A stretch of DNA of 6,721 nt from assembly GCA_021826605.1 (NCBI GenBank), contig JAKAZF010000156.1:1-6721 (forward strand), given 5' to 3'. Made by a program: the position numbers and the translations under genes. Below the pieces are notes generated by a model. It saw nothing but the letters and a program-made list of their open reading frames with translations. It made no database searches and was not told where the DNA came from. This document shows positions 1-6,203 of the stretch, one piece after another; position 1 is the first letter of the stretch, and every line of letters starts with the position of its first letter. The stretch comes from Planctomycetota bacterium (GTDB lineage Bacteria > Planctomycetota > Phycisphaerae > WQYP01).

Positions 1-1
1 T

Positions 2-127
2 CTTATATTAAAAACGAATTTAACTATGGCATATACATCCATATTTATTCATATGAAGTGCGGGTATTGGACCGATGCGGATGAAACTGCCCTGAGAAAG
101 GCAATGGCTTCAGTGGGTGCCAAGTAA
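2..127 (+). CDS. Possible C-terminal end of an upstream gene (partial)
   Basis: An open frame enters from the left edge and runs 41 codons to a TAA at 125-127. Its last part reads as plausible protein (HMKCGYWTDADETALRKAMA, then SVGAK), with an acidic-to-basic amphipathic end resembling a C-terminal helix. I do not recognise a family. The first 50 bases are clearly more A+T rich than the rest, so the frame could also be an internal short ORF from the ATG at 53 (24 codons) or non-coding. If real, its stop lies only 45 nt before the next start on the same strand, which would allow co-transcription with the GH116 gene. Sequence to the left would settle this. Confidence 0.35.
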   Translation, partial: LILKTNLTMAYTSIFIHMKCGYWTDADETALRKAMASVGAK

Positions 128-172
128 TGTAGAAATACTAATGCGTTGGTCGAGTATCAGTGAGTGCGGCGG

Positions 173-3100
173 ATGAATACAGCTAATGGATTGGTTGAAC
201 TCCATGTCTGTGAGCAATGTTGTCCGCAAGGCCGTTGCTGCACCGGCGGCGTAACGCGGCGGCGTTTTCTGGCGGCCTTGTCGGGCGGGGTGGCGGCGGC
301 GGTCATGCTGGCTGATCGCCCGTTGATGGCCGGTCCGTTTGAGACGCCAGAGTTTGCCAGACTCATTCCTCCGGATAAAAAACTGGATGCGCAGTGGGTG
401 GCGTCGCTTTACGCGCGCGGGAAGCCAACGGTTTATTCCAAAGCGCGGGGAGAATTGCAGTTCATCGGTATGCCGGTGGGCGGCCTGTGTTGCGGTACGG
501 TCTACCTTGGGGGCGATGGGAAGCTATGGCTGTGGGATATATTCAATCAAAATTACGCCGGCATCGAACCACGCAATGTGCTGTGGGGCGGCTTTGGCCA
601 TCCGCATCAGGTCAATCCACAAAACGGAGCTAACTATGTTTTGCCGGCCAAACAGGAATCGCCCTTTGAGCAGGGTTTTGTGCTGCGGGTGAACTCTGTT
701 GAGTATCCCATGGACGCCCGTGGATGGAAAGATATTACTTTTCGTGGCAATTATCCGATCGGAGAAATTAACTACAGCGATCCGGGTTGCCAGGTGGCGG
801 TTAAGTTGGAAGCGTATTCGCCGTTTATCCCCTTGAATACTGATGATTCCAGTCTGCCGGCAACGGTGTGTGAGTTCACGATCAAAAATACCGGTGTGAG
901 TCTCGCGCGCATTGAGATGGCGGGGTTTTTGCAGAACGCGTGCAGTTTGTTCACCGCCGGCGCCAGTATCGGCGCGCGGATAAATGAAATAGAGAACATT
1001 AACGGTGCGACGGTTTTAACCTGCCGATTTAACAGCGCGGCGGCCCAAGCCACAAAAATAGGGCGCCCGGACATTGTGGTTGATAGCTTCAACCAGCCAA
1101 CCTATGGGAACTGGCAAGTCACGGGGACCGCGTTTGGCTATGGACCAATCCTCCGTGCGGATATTCCGGCGTACCAGGGCAATGTCGGCGGCAGGGGGCC
1201 GCGGGTGGTAAACTCCCATGCCTCCGCTCCGGGTACAACCATAGCCCGGAAAGATGCGGCCACGGGCACGTTAACGAGTCCACCCTTCATCATTCAACGT
1301 CGCTATCTGAAGTTTTATATCGGTGGCGGCTCAAATATTCAGCAGGTAGGTCTGCAATTAAGCATAGACGGGAAGATCGTTCGGCGGGCGACCGGTGAAG
1401 ACAATAATCATATGCGACAGGTCACCTTCGACGTATCGGATTTTATAGAAAAAAAAGCGATCATCGAAATTTACGACCATGCCACGGGTGCATGGGGCAA
1501 CATCGGTGTATCGGATATTGTGCAATCGGATAATAGCGGGTCAGAATCTGTGCGGGTATCGGAACTCGATCCGGATTTCGGCACCATGGCGCTGGCGGTT
1601 CTAGGTAACGCAACCGGGCATGTGGAGCTTAAAAATCACTCGCCATTTGACGCACCGATCCTCAATAAAGAGGGCGAGCATTCGGAAGCTGAACCGACGG
1701 GAGCACTGGTGCAAACCCTGGAGTTAAATCCGGGAGAATCCCAATGCGTTAAATTTATCACCGCATGGCACTTTCCAAATTGCGGGACTGTTCCGGTGGC
1801 GGACGCGGCAACCGGCAATTACTATTCCCGCCGTTTTGGCGATGCGAAAGATGTTGTGCAGTACGTCGTTCGTAATTATGTGCGACTGTCTCATGATACC
1901 AAGATGTGGCGAGATACCTGGTACGATTCAAGTTTGCCCTGCTGGTTTTTGGATCGCACGGTATACAATACCGCCTGTCTGGCGACCTCAACCAGCCACC
2001 GCTTTGCCACGGGACTCTATTGGGGCTGGGAGGGAGTCGGGTGTTGTCCGGGAACCTGCACCCACGTCTATCACTTTGCGCAGGCCACCGCCCGTCTATT
2101 CCCTGATTTGGAACGGGACCTCCGACGCCGGGTGGACTTCGGTATGGCATTAAACAAACGAACCGGTATGATCGGATTCCGCGGTCCGGGGACCGGTCCG
2201 GCCACCGACGGTCAGGCGGGGATGATTCTCTGCGCGCTGCGCGAGCATCTTATGAGTGTCGATGATGCATTTCTCCGGGAAATCTGGCCCGGTGTGCGTC
2301 TGGCGATTGAATATCTCATGCGCCATGCCGACAAACGCACCGGACTGATTCACGGCGCTCAACCCAATACGCTGGATGCCGCATGGTACGGAGAAATTCC
2401 GTGGATCAGCGGGCTGTATGCGGCGGCTCTGCGGGCAGGCGAACGGATGGCCACAGAAATGGATGATCCGATTTTCGCGGCGCGTTGTGTCCGCTGTTTT
2501 GCTCGGACAAAAAACGCTATTGCGACCCGATTGTTTAACGGCGAATATTTCATTCAAAGGCCCGCGCCAGGGCGCAGAAAGTCGCTGGGCACCTATCAAG
2601 GTTCGTTCATTGAGCAAGTTCATGGACAATCTTGGGCCTGGCAAATCGGACTGGGCCGCGTCTTCGAACGCGCCCAGACAACGAGTGCGCTCAAAGCGCT
2701 TTATAAATATAATTTCACCATGAATGTAGGCCCTTTCAGAAAGGCCAATCCCGCCGGTCGCCCTTACGCTCTTGCCGGTGACGGCGGACTGATTATGGCC
2801 ACCAATCCGGCGCAACTGCCCGATCCGTTCGGCAATGTTTCCGCCTGGCAGTACGGTTACTTTGACGAGTGCATGAGCGGCTTTGAGCATCAGGCGGCCA
2901 GCCATATGATCTCGGAAGGTCTTTTGCTGGAAGGAATGGCTGTAACACGGGCCATCGAAGACCGCTACAGCGCCCGGTTGCGCAATCCGTTTAACGAAAT
3001 TGAGTGCAGTGATCACTATTCCCGGTCCATGGCCAGCTACGGATCATTTATCAGTATCTGCGGATTTGAATGCCACGGCCCACGGGGGCATGTCGGTTTT

Positions 3101-3397
3101 GCTCCGCGCCTGCACCCGGAAAAGTTCAGGGCGGCGTTCACCACCGCAGCCGGTTGGGGAACCGTTGCGCTGCAGAAAGACAATCGGGTATTGACAGCAC
3201 AATTGCATCTACGCTGGGGAAATCTGAAACTCAACACCATTTCTCTGCCCGGCGAAAACGTTACAAAAATAACGGTTGATGTAGCCGGGAAAAAGATTCC
3301 CGTAACCTTCACCACCGGTGCCGACGCGACGCTGATAACACTTGAGCATGCATTAACCTTGTGGGTTGGGGATGTCTTAAACATTATAATGTCTTAA
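173..3397 (+). CDS. Tat-exported GH116 (DUF608) family glycosidase with inserted beta module
   Basis: This 1074-residue protein is a retaining exo-glycosidase of the GBA2/TxGH116 type, a family that includes beta-glucosidases, beta-xylosidases and glucosylceramidases. Residues 28-50 form a twin-arginine signal (TRRRFLAAL plus a hydrophobic stretch), preceded by an unusual Cys cluster (C13, C16, C17, C22, C23). A GH116 N-terminal beta-sandwich follows, with GMPVGG at 99-104. It is interrupted at about 300-454 by a GTAFG...GTLTSPPF...GGG module. The (alpha/alpha)6 catalytic domain spans about 570-1000. E620 in GWEG aligns with the family nucleophile (E527 in human GBA2). D735 in TLDAAWYGE aligns with the acid/base (D677). 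E942 and R951 have the nine-residue spacing of the sugar-binding Glu/Arg pair of TxGH116, as I recall it. The segment between the catalytic residues is about 35 residues shorter than in GBA2. I chose ATG 173; GTG 164 would add three residues, and neither has a good Shine-Dalgarno. The family is firm; the substrate is unknown. Confidence 0.93.
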   Translation: MNTANGLVELHVCEQCCPQGRCCTGGVTRRRFLAALSGGVAAAVMLADRPLMAGPFETPEFARLIPPDKKLDAQWVASLYARGKPTVYSKARGELQFIGMPVGGLCCGTVYLGGDGKLWLWDIFNQNYAGIEPRNVLWGGFGHPHQVNPQNGANYVLPAKQESPFEQGFVLRVNSVEYPMDARGWKDITFRGNYPIGEINYSDPGCQVAVKLEAYSPFIPLNTDDSSLPATVCEFTIKNTGVSLARIEMAGFLQNACSLFTAGASIGARINEIENINGATVLTCRFNSAAAQATKIGRPDIVVDSFNQPTYGNWQVTGTAFGYGPILRADIPAYQGNVGGRGPRVVNSHASAPGTTIARKDAATGTLTSPPFIIQRRYLKFYIGGGSNIQQVGLQLSIDGKIVRRATGEDNNHMRQVTFDVSDFIEKKAIIEIYDHATGAWGNIGVSDIVQSDNSGSESVRVSELDPDFGTMALAVLGNATGHVELKNHSPFDAPILNKEGEHSEAEPTGALVQTLELNPGESQCVKFITAWHFPNCGTVPVADAATGNYYSRRFGDAKDVVQYVVRNYVRLSHDTKMWRDTWYDSSLPCWFLDRTVYNTACLATSTSHRFATGLYWGWEGVGCCPGTCTHVYHFAQATARLFPDLERDLRRRVDFGMALNKRTGMIGFRGPGTGPATDGQAGMILCALREHLMSVDDAFLREIWPGVRLAIEYLMRHADKRTGLIHGAQPNTLDAAWYGEIPWISGLYAAALRAGERMATEMDDPIFAARCVRCFARTKNAIATRLFNGEYFIQRPAPGRRKSLGTYQGSFIEQVHGQSWAWQIGLGRVFERAQTTSALKALYKYNFTMNVGPFRKANPAGRPYALAGDGGLIMATNPAQLPDPFGNVSAWQYGYFDECMSGFEHQAASHMISEGLLLEGMAVTRAIEDRYSARLRNPFNEIECSDHYSRSMASYGSFISICGFECHGPRGHVGFAPRLHPEKFRAAFTTAAGWGTVALQKDNRVLTAQLHLRWGNLKLNTISLPGENVTKITVDVAGKKIPVTFTTGADATLITLEHALTLWVGDVLNIIMS
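1070..1534 (+). other. Inserted jelly-roll-like module inside the GH116 protein
   Basis: This stretch encodes residues about 300-454. Ordered landmarks are DIVVDSFNQPTYGNW, GTAFGYGP, VVNSHAS, GTLTSPPFIIQRRYLKF, IGGG, DGKIVRRATG and GAWGNIGVSDIVQSD. From memory this pattern recurs as an accessory beta module in secreted glycosidases of PVC bacteria, notably beside GH32-like enzymes. Here it sits within the N-terminal beta-sandwich: GH116-like strands resume after it at LDPDFGTMALAVLGNATGH. A carbohydrate-binding or spacer role is inference. The limits are approximate. Confidence 0.7.
3372..3397. repeat. Direct repeat and 12-bp palindrome at the GH116 3' end
   Basis: ATGTCTTAA occurs twice, at 3372-3380 and 3389-3397, exactly 17 nt apart. 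Between and overlapping the copies is a perfect 12-bp palindrome, ACATTATAATGT, at 3381-3392. The element lies in the last codons of the GH116 gene, includes its stop, and is A+T rich compared with the surrounding gene. It could be a protein-binding site, a weak promoter element for the next gene, or chance. Confidence 0.35.
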
Positions 3398-3593
3398 GAG
3401 GAAGCCCTTGCACATCTGAAAAATCGATTCTCCCTCGCCACGTGTGACGCCGGGTTAATTTGGGCAAGCTTTGTCGCATGGGGCTTCTTCCCGGCACAGT
3501 GGCTTTCAGTGTTGCCAAAGTCCCGCAGACGAAAATGATTTTGACAGGCGGTGGCCGCACAATTTGGGAAATAGAGGCAGTGGCCTGCGCCTT

Positions 3594-3621
3594 TATTCTC
3601 CGGCGGATATGCCGGAGAATA
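3594..3621. promoter_or_regulatory. Perfect 11-bp inverted repeat upstream of the GH-A gene
   Basis: TATTCTCCGGC at 3594-3604 is perfectly complementary to GCCGGAGAATA at 3611-3621 around a 6-nt centre. It has no T-tract on either strand, so it does not look like an ordinary intrinsic terminator. It ends 90 nt before the start codon of the GH-A gene. Its core, TCTCCG-N10-CGGAGA, recurs with the same spacing at 5687-5708 upstream of the third gene. It may be a repressor or activator site, an mRNA structure, or a dispersed repeat. Confidence 0.6.
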
Positions 3622-3698
3622 CATTTGAGCGGTCTGAACGCGAAACGTCTTGATAGCGTTGCTATTGATTGTCTCAAAGGAGAATTTGCTTTTGTTTC

Positions 3699-3702
3699 GG
3701 AG
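3699..3702 (+). promoter_or_regulatory. Ribosome binding site of the GH-A gene
   Basis: GGAG lies nine bases before the ATG at 3712. It supports that start over the in-frame upstream extension to 3460. A stronger AAGGAG at 3677-3682 is too far from this ATG and has no suitably spaced start codon of its own in this frame. Confidence 0.6.
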
Positions 3703-3711
3703 CCGTTGAAT

Positions 3712-5106
3712 ATGTCCCGCCGCTTTTGGATTTACCTTTCCTCTGTGACGATGCTTTCGTGCCTCGGCACAGTACTGTTATTCCCTTCGGCGGCAGCCAC
3801 GACCGCCACCCCACCTCATCCGGATCCGGGCCGGGTTGTCACCATTAAGATAAACGCGCACAACGGCGTTCCAATTCATCGACTCCTCTACGGAATCAAT
3901 TACGATTGGAATGCCGTGCCCGCTGCGCGGATCAAAGCGTTCGCCCAATCAATGAGGTACCTCGCGGATGCGACGATTGTCCGTTACCCCGGCGGGTGGA
4001 ATGCCGAGGCGTTCAATTGGAATAACAACACTGAAAGACCATGGAGTAAAGTGTCCAAAGTTCCGGGTGCGAACCCAAATACCATACTAAAATTGTTTCC
4101 GGAAATGTCTTTTATCACACCAAGCGCCGGGGCTATTAAGAATTCGGCGGAAGCCGCATCGGTGGCCGAATTATCAGCCAATCTCGTGCAACGTTATGGT
4201 TCGCGCGTCCGTTTCTGGGAAATTGGAAATGAATGGTGGCTGCAGCGTGGCGGCAAGAAGAACAAAGCCGTGCGGGAGCGGAATCTCAAGCGTTACGCGC
4301 ATCTGCTTGATGTGGTCGTTCCGGAAATGAAGAAGGCGGATCCCGCCATTCGTATATTCGCAACCGCCGAGTGGCAAAACCCCGCGGATATGCGCCGCCT
4401 GCGCTATTTAACCGGAGCCGGCGTGTGGAAGCAAATTTACGGAGTTTCCCTGCACACGTATTGTGGAATCATACGTGTTTTGTGCAGTTCGTTGCCCGCC
4501 GCCATCGCCAAGATACGCGCGGCAAGCGGGAAATCCTTCATCTATTCCTCGGAATGGGCCGTTGTGCGTCATGACACGCCGCGTGACTTCGGGATTCGTA
4601 ACGCAAGCTATACGGTCGACGCAATACGGGATATGGCTTGTGCGGGAATTCAGTTGGGTGCCTATTGGCCTCCGGTGCGGGAGATCCCCGCGCTGGCTTT
4701 TGAATCCGCAAATTATAAAATCCCCTTTGCCACAGGCATCGTTTTCGGTTGGATGTCCCGCTTCTACGAGGGCCTGGCGTTGCGCGTCGCAGGTGATACT
4801 CGCGCTGTGGCTGCCCTGGACAATGGGAAGTTGACCGTGATTGTTCCCAGCTATTCGGAACGCCGGACAATTTTCCGGATCAGTTTACGGGGTACTGCGA
4901 TGCGCCGGATCGTGTCCGCGAGGGTGCTGTTTTCCGATGCCCCCAATGCCCGTGTCAATGCCATTCCCGCAACTATTGCGACGCTTCCTGTGCGCTTTAT
5001 TCGCGTTAAAGATGGAGAAACGTATGTCCAATTTACTTTAAATCCCGGAATAAAGGGGCGCGGAAGCGCTTACGAAATCGCACGAGTAGTGCTCGCTAAC
5101 AGGTAA
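3712..5106 (+). CDS. Secreted clan GH-A glycosidase (GH51/GH39-like)
   Basis: This 464-residue protein has a Sec signal peptide (MSRRFWIYL, then a hydrophobic stretch, cleavage probably near residues 27-31). A TIM-barrel glycosidase of clan GH-A follows. Visible barrel landmarks are LYGINYDW at 59-66, RYPGGWNAEAFNW at 91-103, FWEIGNEWW at 168-176 (E174 the expected acid/base after N173), SLHTY at 246-250, YSSEWAV at 278-284 (E281 the expected nucleophile) and GAYWPP at 316-321. The 107-residue spacing of the two glutamates is typical of the clan, which hydrolyses with retention. The C-terminal 100 residues look like the small beta-domain that follows the barrel in GH51 and GH39 enzymes. The closest feel is an alpha-L-arabinofuranosidase or beta-xylosidase, but no family signature is decisive. 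The start is set by GGAG at nine bases and by the signal peptide. Clan assignment is firm; family and substrate are not. Confidence 0.85.
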   Translation: MSRRFWIYLSSVTMLSCLGTVLLFPSAAATTATPPHPDPGRVVTIKINAHNGVPIHRLLYGINYDWNAVPAARIKAFAQSMRYLADATIVRYPGGWNAEAFNWNNNTERPWSKVSKVPGANPNTILKLFPEMSFITPSAGAIKNSAEAASVAELSANLVQRYGSRVRFWEIGNEWWLQRGGKKNKAVRERNLKRYAHLLDVVVPEMKKADPAIRIFATAEWQNPADMRRLRYLTGAGVWKQIYGVSLHTYCGIIRVLCSSLPAAIAKIRAASGKSFIYSSEWAVVRHDTPRDFGIRNASYTVDAIRDMACAGIQLGAYWPPVREIPALAFESANYKIPFATGIVFGWMSRFYEGLALRVAGDTRAVAALDNGKLTVIVPSYSERRTIFRISLRGTAMRRIVSARVLFSDAPNARVNAIPATIATLPVRFIRVKDGETYVQFTLNPGIKGRGSAYEIARVVLANR

Positions 5107-5137
5107 CGCGACCGGTGGCAAAGCTTGCCGGGTTACC
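5102..5137 (+). terminator. Hairpin at the end of the GH-A gene, possible terminator
   Basis: GGTAAC at 5102-5107, overlapping the stop codon, pairs with GTTACC at 5132-5137. Inside it GGCAA at 5117-5121 pairs with TTGCC at 5125-5129 around a 3-nt loop. No T-tract follows, so intrinsic termination is doubtful. It may instead protect the 3' end of the transcript. Confidence 0.3.
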
Positions 5138-5414
5138 GCGTCAACCCGTGCCCGTAATGCTCCGGAAGTACATGAGTTGGAACGCGGCAAGACGGCTCGA
5201 TGGCAAATGATCATGCCACGCCGGGGGATGCGGTATGTCAACGAGCCAGGAATTCGCTGGCGGCATAACGCAGCACGTCTCATCGGCGCGAGTTCCCCTC
5301 AACGCCACTGTCGCGATTGCCGCGTATATCGAGCCGCAATCCGCAAGTAGCCAATTCGACCTGTGTTATGGACGTTGGTTTCGACCGTTGTAAAGGCTTC
5401 ATCGCTCTTGGCGT

Positions 5415-5433
5415 GCCGGCGCGTTAGCGCGGC
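5415..5433. repeat. G+C-rich hairpin with one bulge
   Basis: GCC then GCGC at 5415-5422 (with G5418 unpaired) pairs with GCGC then GGC at 5427-5433 around a GTTA loop. This gives a stable seven-pair stem in otherwise unassigned sequence. No T-tract follows. Function unknown. Confidence 0.35.
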
Positions 5434-5686
5434 GTTACGTGCATTCCTCGCCGTGGATCGCCGAGACCGCACCTGGTCAATTCGCTTACCGCCGTTTTTT
5501 CCCTGTTTTCTTGTATCCTTTCTGACGGCGTGAAATCCGGAGTGCGTTCCCCCGCACTGCCATCGCAGCCGCGGCGGGCTTGTCAATACTCGATATCCAT
5601 CATAAAACGGCTAGATGTTGGCAGAAAATGCTCTTGTATTGCACGCCGATTAAGGCCATTATTAATTAAAGATATTCGAATCTGTG

Positions 5687-5708
5687 TCTCCGCGTAAATC
5701 GGCGGAGA
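5687..5708. promoter_or_regulatory. Inverted repeat shared with the GH-A gene upstream region
   Basis: TCTCCGC at 5687-5693 pairs with GCGGAGA at 5702-5708 around eight bases. The outer six bases on each side and their 10-nt separation are identical to the element at 3594-3621. It lies just downstream of an A+T-rich stretch that could be a promoter, about 500 nt before the third gene. Candidate shared operator or RNA structure. Confidence 0.5.
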
Positions 5709-5719
5709 AATAGAACGAT

Positions 5720-5742
5720 CGGTTGGTGTTCAACGTCAACCG
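5720..5742. repeat. Inverted repeat CGGTTG-N11-CAACCG
   Basis: CGGTTG at 5720-5725 is complementary to CAACCG at 5737-5742. It follows the shared inverted repeat by 11 nt, which places two dyads in one 56-nt stretch. It may be an operator or a transcript hairpin; chance is possible for a 6-bp stem. Confidence 0.3.
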
Positions 5743-5789
5743 GTAGTTATGGAAAAAGTGATGTCCGGCGAGTGAGATCCGTTGGCGTG

Positions 5790-5803
5790 GACGGTGAACC
5801 GTC
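5790..5803. repeat. Near-perfect palindrome GACGGTGAACCGTC
   Basis: Six bases on each side of a GA centre are complementary. The flanking GTGA at 5772-5775 and TCAC at 5809-5812 are also complementary, which gives a nested dyad. The compact 14-bp form with a short centre suits a dimeric DNA-binding protein better than an RNA hairpin. No binding protein is encoded in the window. Confidence 0.35.
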
Positions 5804-6043
5804 ATCCGTCACTATGCGGATGCTTGGGTGATTTGCGACTGTGCGTTGCTTTGGCCGTGCAGTCAAGGATGTAGGTAATAAATGAGAGGCTTTTCAGGGA
5901 GATGCCTTTTGGTTAATAAGCGATTTGGTTCTCGAGAGCGTGGATCCGGGATTAAATCAGATTGGGTTCCAAGCAGCAACCCCGCGCGGACCATCTGAGT
6001 TTTGCCGCATCGGCGCGATATCAAATGTTCCAGTCGCTCGGCG

Positions 6044-6064
6044 GTACCCAACCGAAAAGGGTAC
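6044..6064 (+). promoter_or_regulatory. Leader hairpin 1 of the third gene
   Basis: GTACCC at 6044-6049 pairs with GGGTAC at 6059-6064 around a 9-nt A-rich loop. It is the first of four short perfect stems within 150 nt upstream of the secreted-protein gene. Confidence 0.35.
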
Positions 6065-6093
6065 TGTATTTCAAGTGTGGTCGAAATGCGACA

Positions 6094-6112
6094 GACTCAC
6101 AAATAGTGAGTC
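6094..6112 (+). promoter_or_regulatory. Leader hairpin 2 of the third gene
   Basis: GACTCAC at 6094-6100 pairs perfectly with GTGAGTC at 6106-6112 around a 5-nt AAATA loop. The stem lies in locally A+T-rich sequence and is followed by CAAATG rather than a T-tract, so a terminator is unlikely. Confidence 0.45.
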
Positions 6113-6148
6113 AAATGTCCACAGCCTTGTTGGCGTGTGGATCCGTGC

Positions 6149-6167
6149 CCCGCCCGGTTTTGGCGGG
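6149..6167 (+). promoter_or_regulatory. Leader hairpin 3 of the third gene
   Basis: CCCGCC at 6149-6154 pairs with GGCGGG at 6162-6167 around a 7-nt loop ending in TTTT. The stem is all G+C and should be stable in RNA. It lies 26 nt before the ribosome binding site. Confidence 0.4.
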
Positions 6168-6178
6168 AAATTCAGGTC

Positions 6179-6197
6179 GCTCCAAATGGAGCAGGAG
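6179..6197 (+). promoter_or_regulatory. Palindrome abutting the ribosome binding site of the third gene
   Basis: GCTCCA at 6179-6184 and TGGAGC at 6187-6192 are complementary around AA. The next five bases, 6193-6197, are the Shine-Dalgarno AGGAG, six bases before the ATG at 6204. That spacing favours 6204 over the ATG at 6198, which touches the AGGAG, and over the ATG at 6186 inside the palindrome. The first arm, with its CTCC, could also pair with the GGAG of the Shine-Dalgarno, so translational control is conceivable. Confidence 0.5.
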
Positions 6198-6203
6198 ATG
6201 TTT

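Larger units (their letters stand above)
3398..3711. other. Intergenic region between the two glycosidase genes
   Basis: These 314 nt hold no convincing gene. The reading frame of the downstream protein stays open back to 3460. That extension runs through a strong hairpin and would bury a clean signal peptide, so I treat it as non-coding. The stretch contains the 11-bp hairpin at 3594-3621, a consensus-like TTGACA at 3541-3546 with no good -10 partner, and a smaller AGGC/GCCT stem just before the hairpin. I see no intrinsic terminator with a T-tract after the GH116 gene. The gap size suggests that the second gene has its own promoter. Confidence 0.6.
5107..6203. other. Long intergenic region rich in inverted repeats
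   Basis: About 1.1 kb separates the GH-A gene from the third gene. Open frames here on both strands (up to 95 codons on the minus strand at 5299-5586) have Arg-rich, low-complexity translations with no recognisable family, so I do not call them. I see no tRNA, rRNA fragment, transposase or CRISPR repeat. The first half contains a hairpin at 5415-5433 and a pyrimidine-rich tract at 5495-5524 bracketed by CGCCGT and ACGGCG. A+T-rich sequence near 5657-5675 could hold a promoter for the third gene. From 5687 onward there is a series of perfect inverted repeats, listed separately. Confidence 0.6.

Noticed and set aside
135..157. Inverted repeat ATACT-N12-AGTAT just before the GH116 start
   Set aside because: A 5-bp stem with a 12-nt loop is expected by chance at this scale, and nothing else supports it.
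2150..3016. 288-codon open frame on the minus strand within the GH116 gene
   Set aside because: It lies wholly opposite well-conserved catalytic-domain sequence, including the DAAWYGE region. Its translation has no recognisable domain, so it is a shadow of the real gene.
3541..3575. TTGACA as a -35 box of a promoter for the GH-A gene
   Set aside because: No TATAAT-like hexamer lies 16-18 nt downstream; the sequence there is TTGGGA or TTTGGG.
3460..3711. In-frame extension of the GH-A gene upstream to an ATG at 3460
   Set aside because: It would run through an 11-bp hairpin and place a clean signal peptide inside the protein. The ATG at 3712 has its own Shine-Dalgarno at the right distance.
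3754..3765. Possible lipoprotein signal at C17 of the GH-A protein
   Set aside because: Met at the -3 position is atypical, and the hydrophobic core continues past the Cys to a normal Ala-rich cleavage region.
5038..5283. 81-codon minus-strand open frame at the end of the GH-A gene
   Set aside because: It overlaps the GH-A 3' end and the hairpin at 5102-5137, and shows no recognisable protein features.
5299..5586. 95-codon minus-strand open frame in the long intergenic gap
   Set aside because: The translation is Arg-rich with no family likeness, there is no good ribosome binding site, and it spans a hairpin and the pyrimidine tract.
5938..6145. Repeated GCGTGGATCCG-like strings at 5938-5948 and 6133-6145
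   Set aside because: The copies differ by a 2-nt insertion, flanks are unrelated, and there is no regular spacing, so no repeat element is supported.
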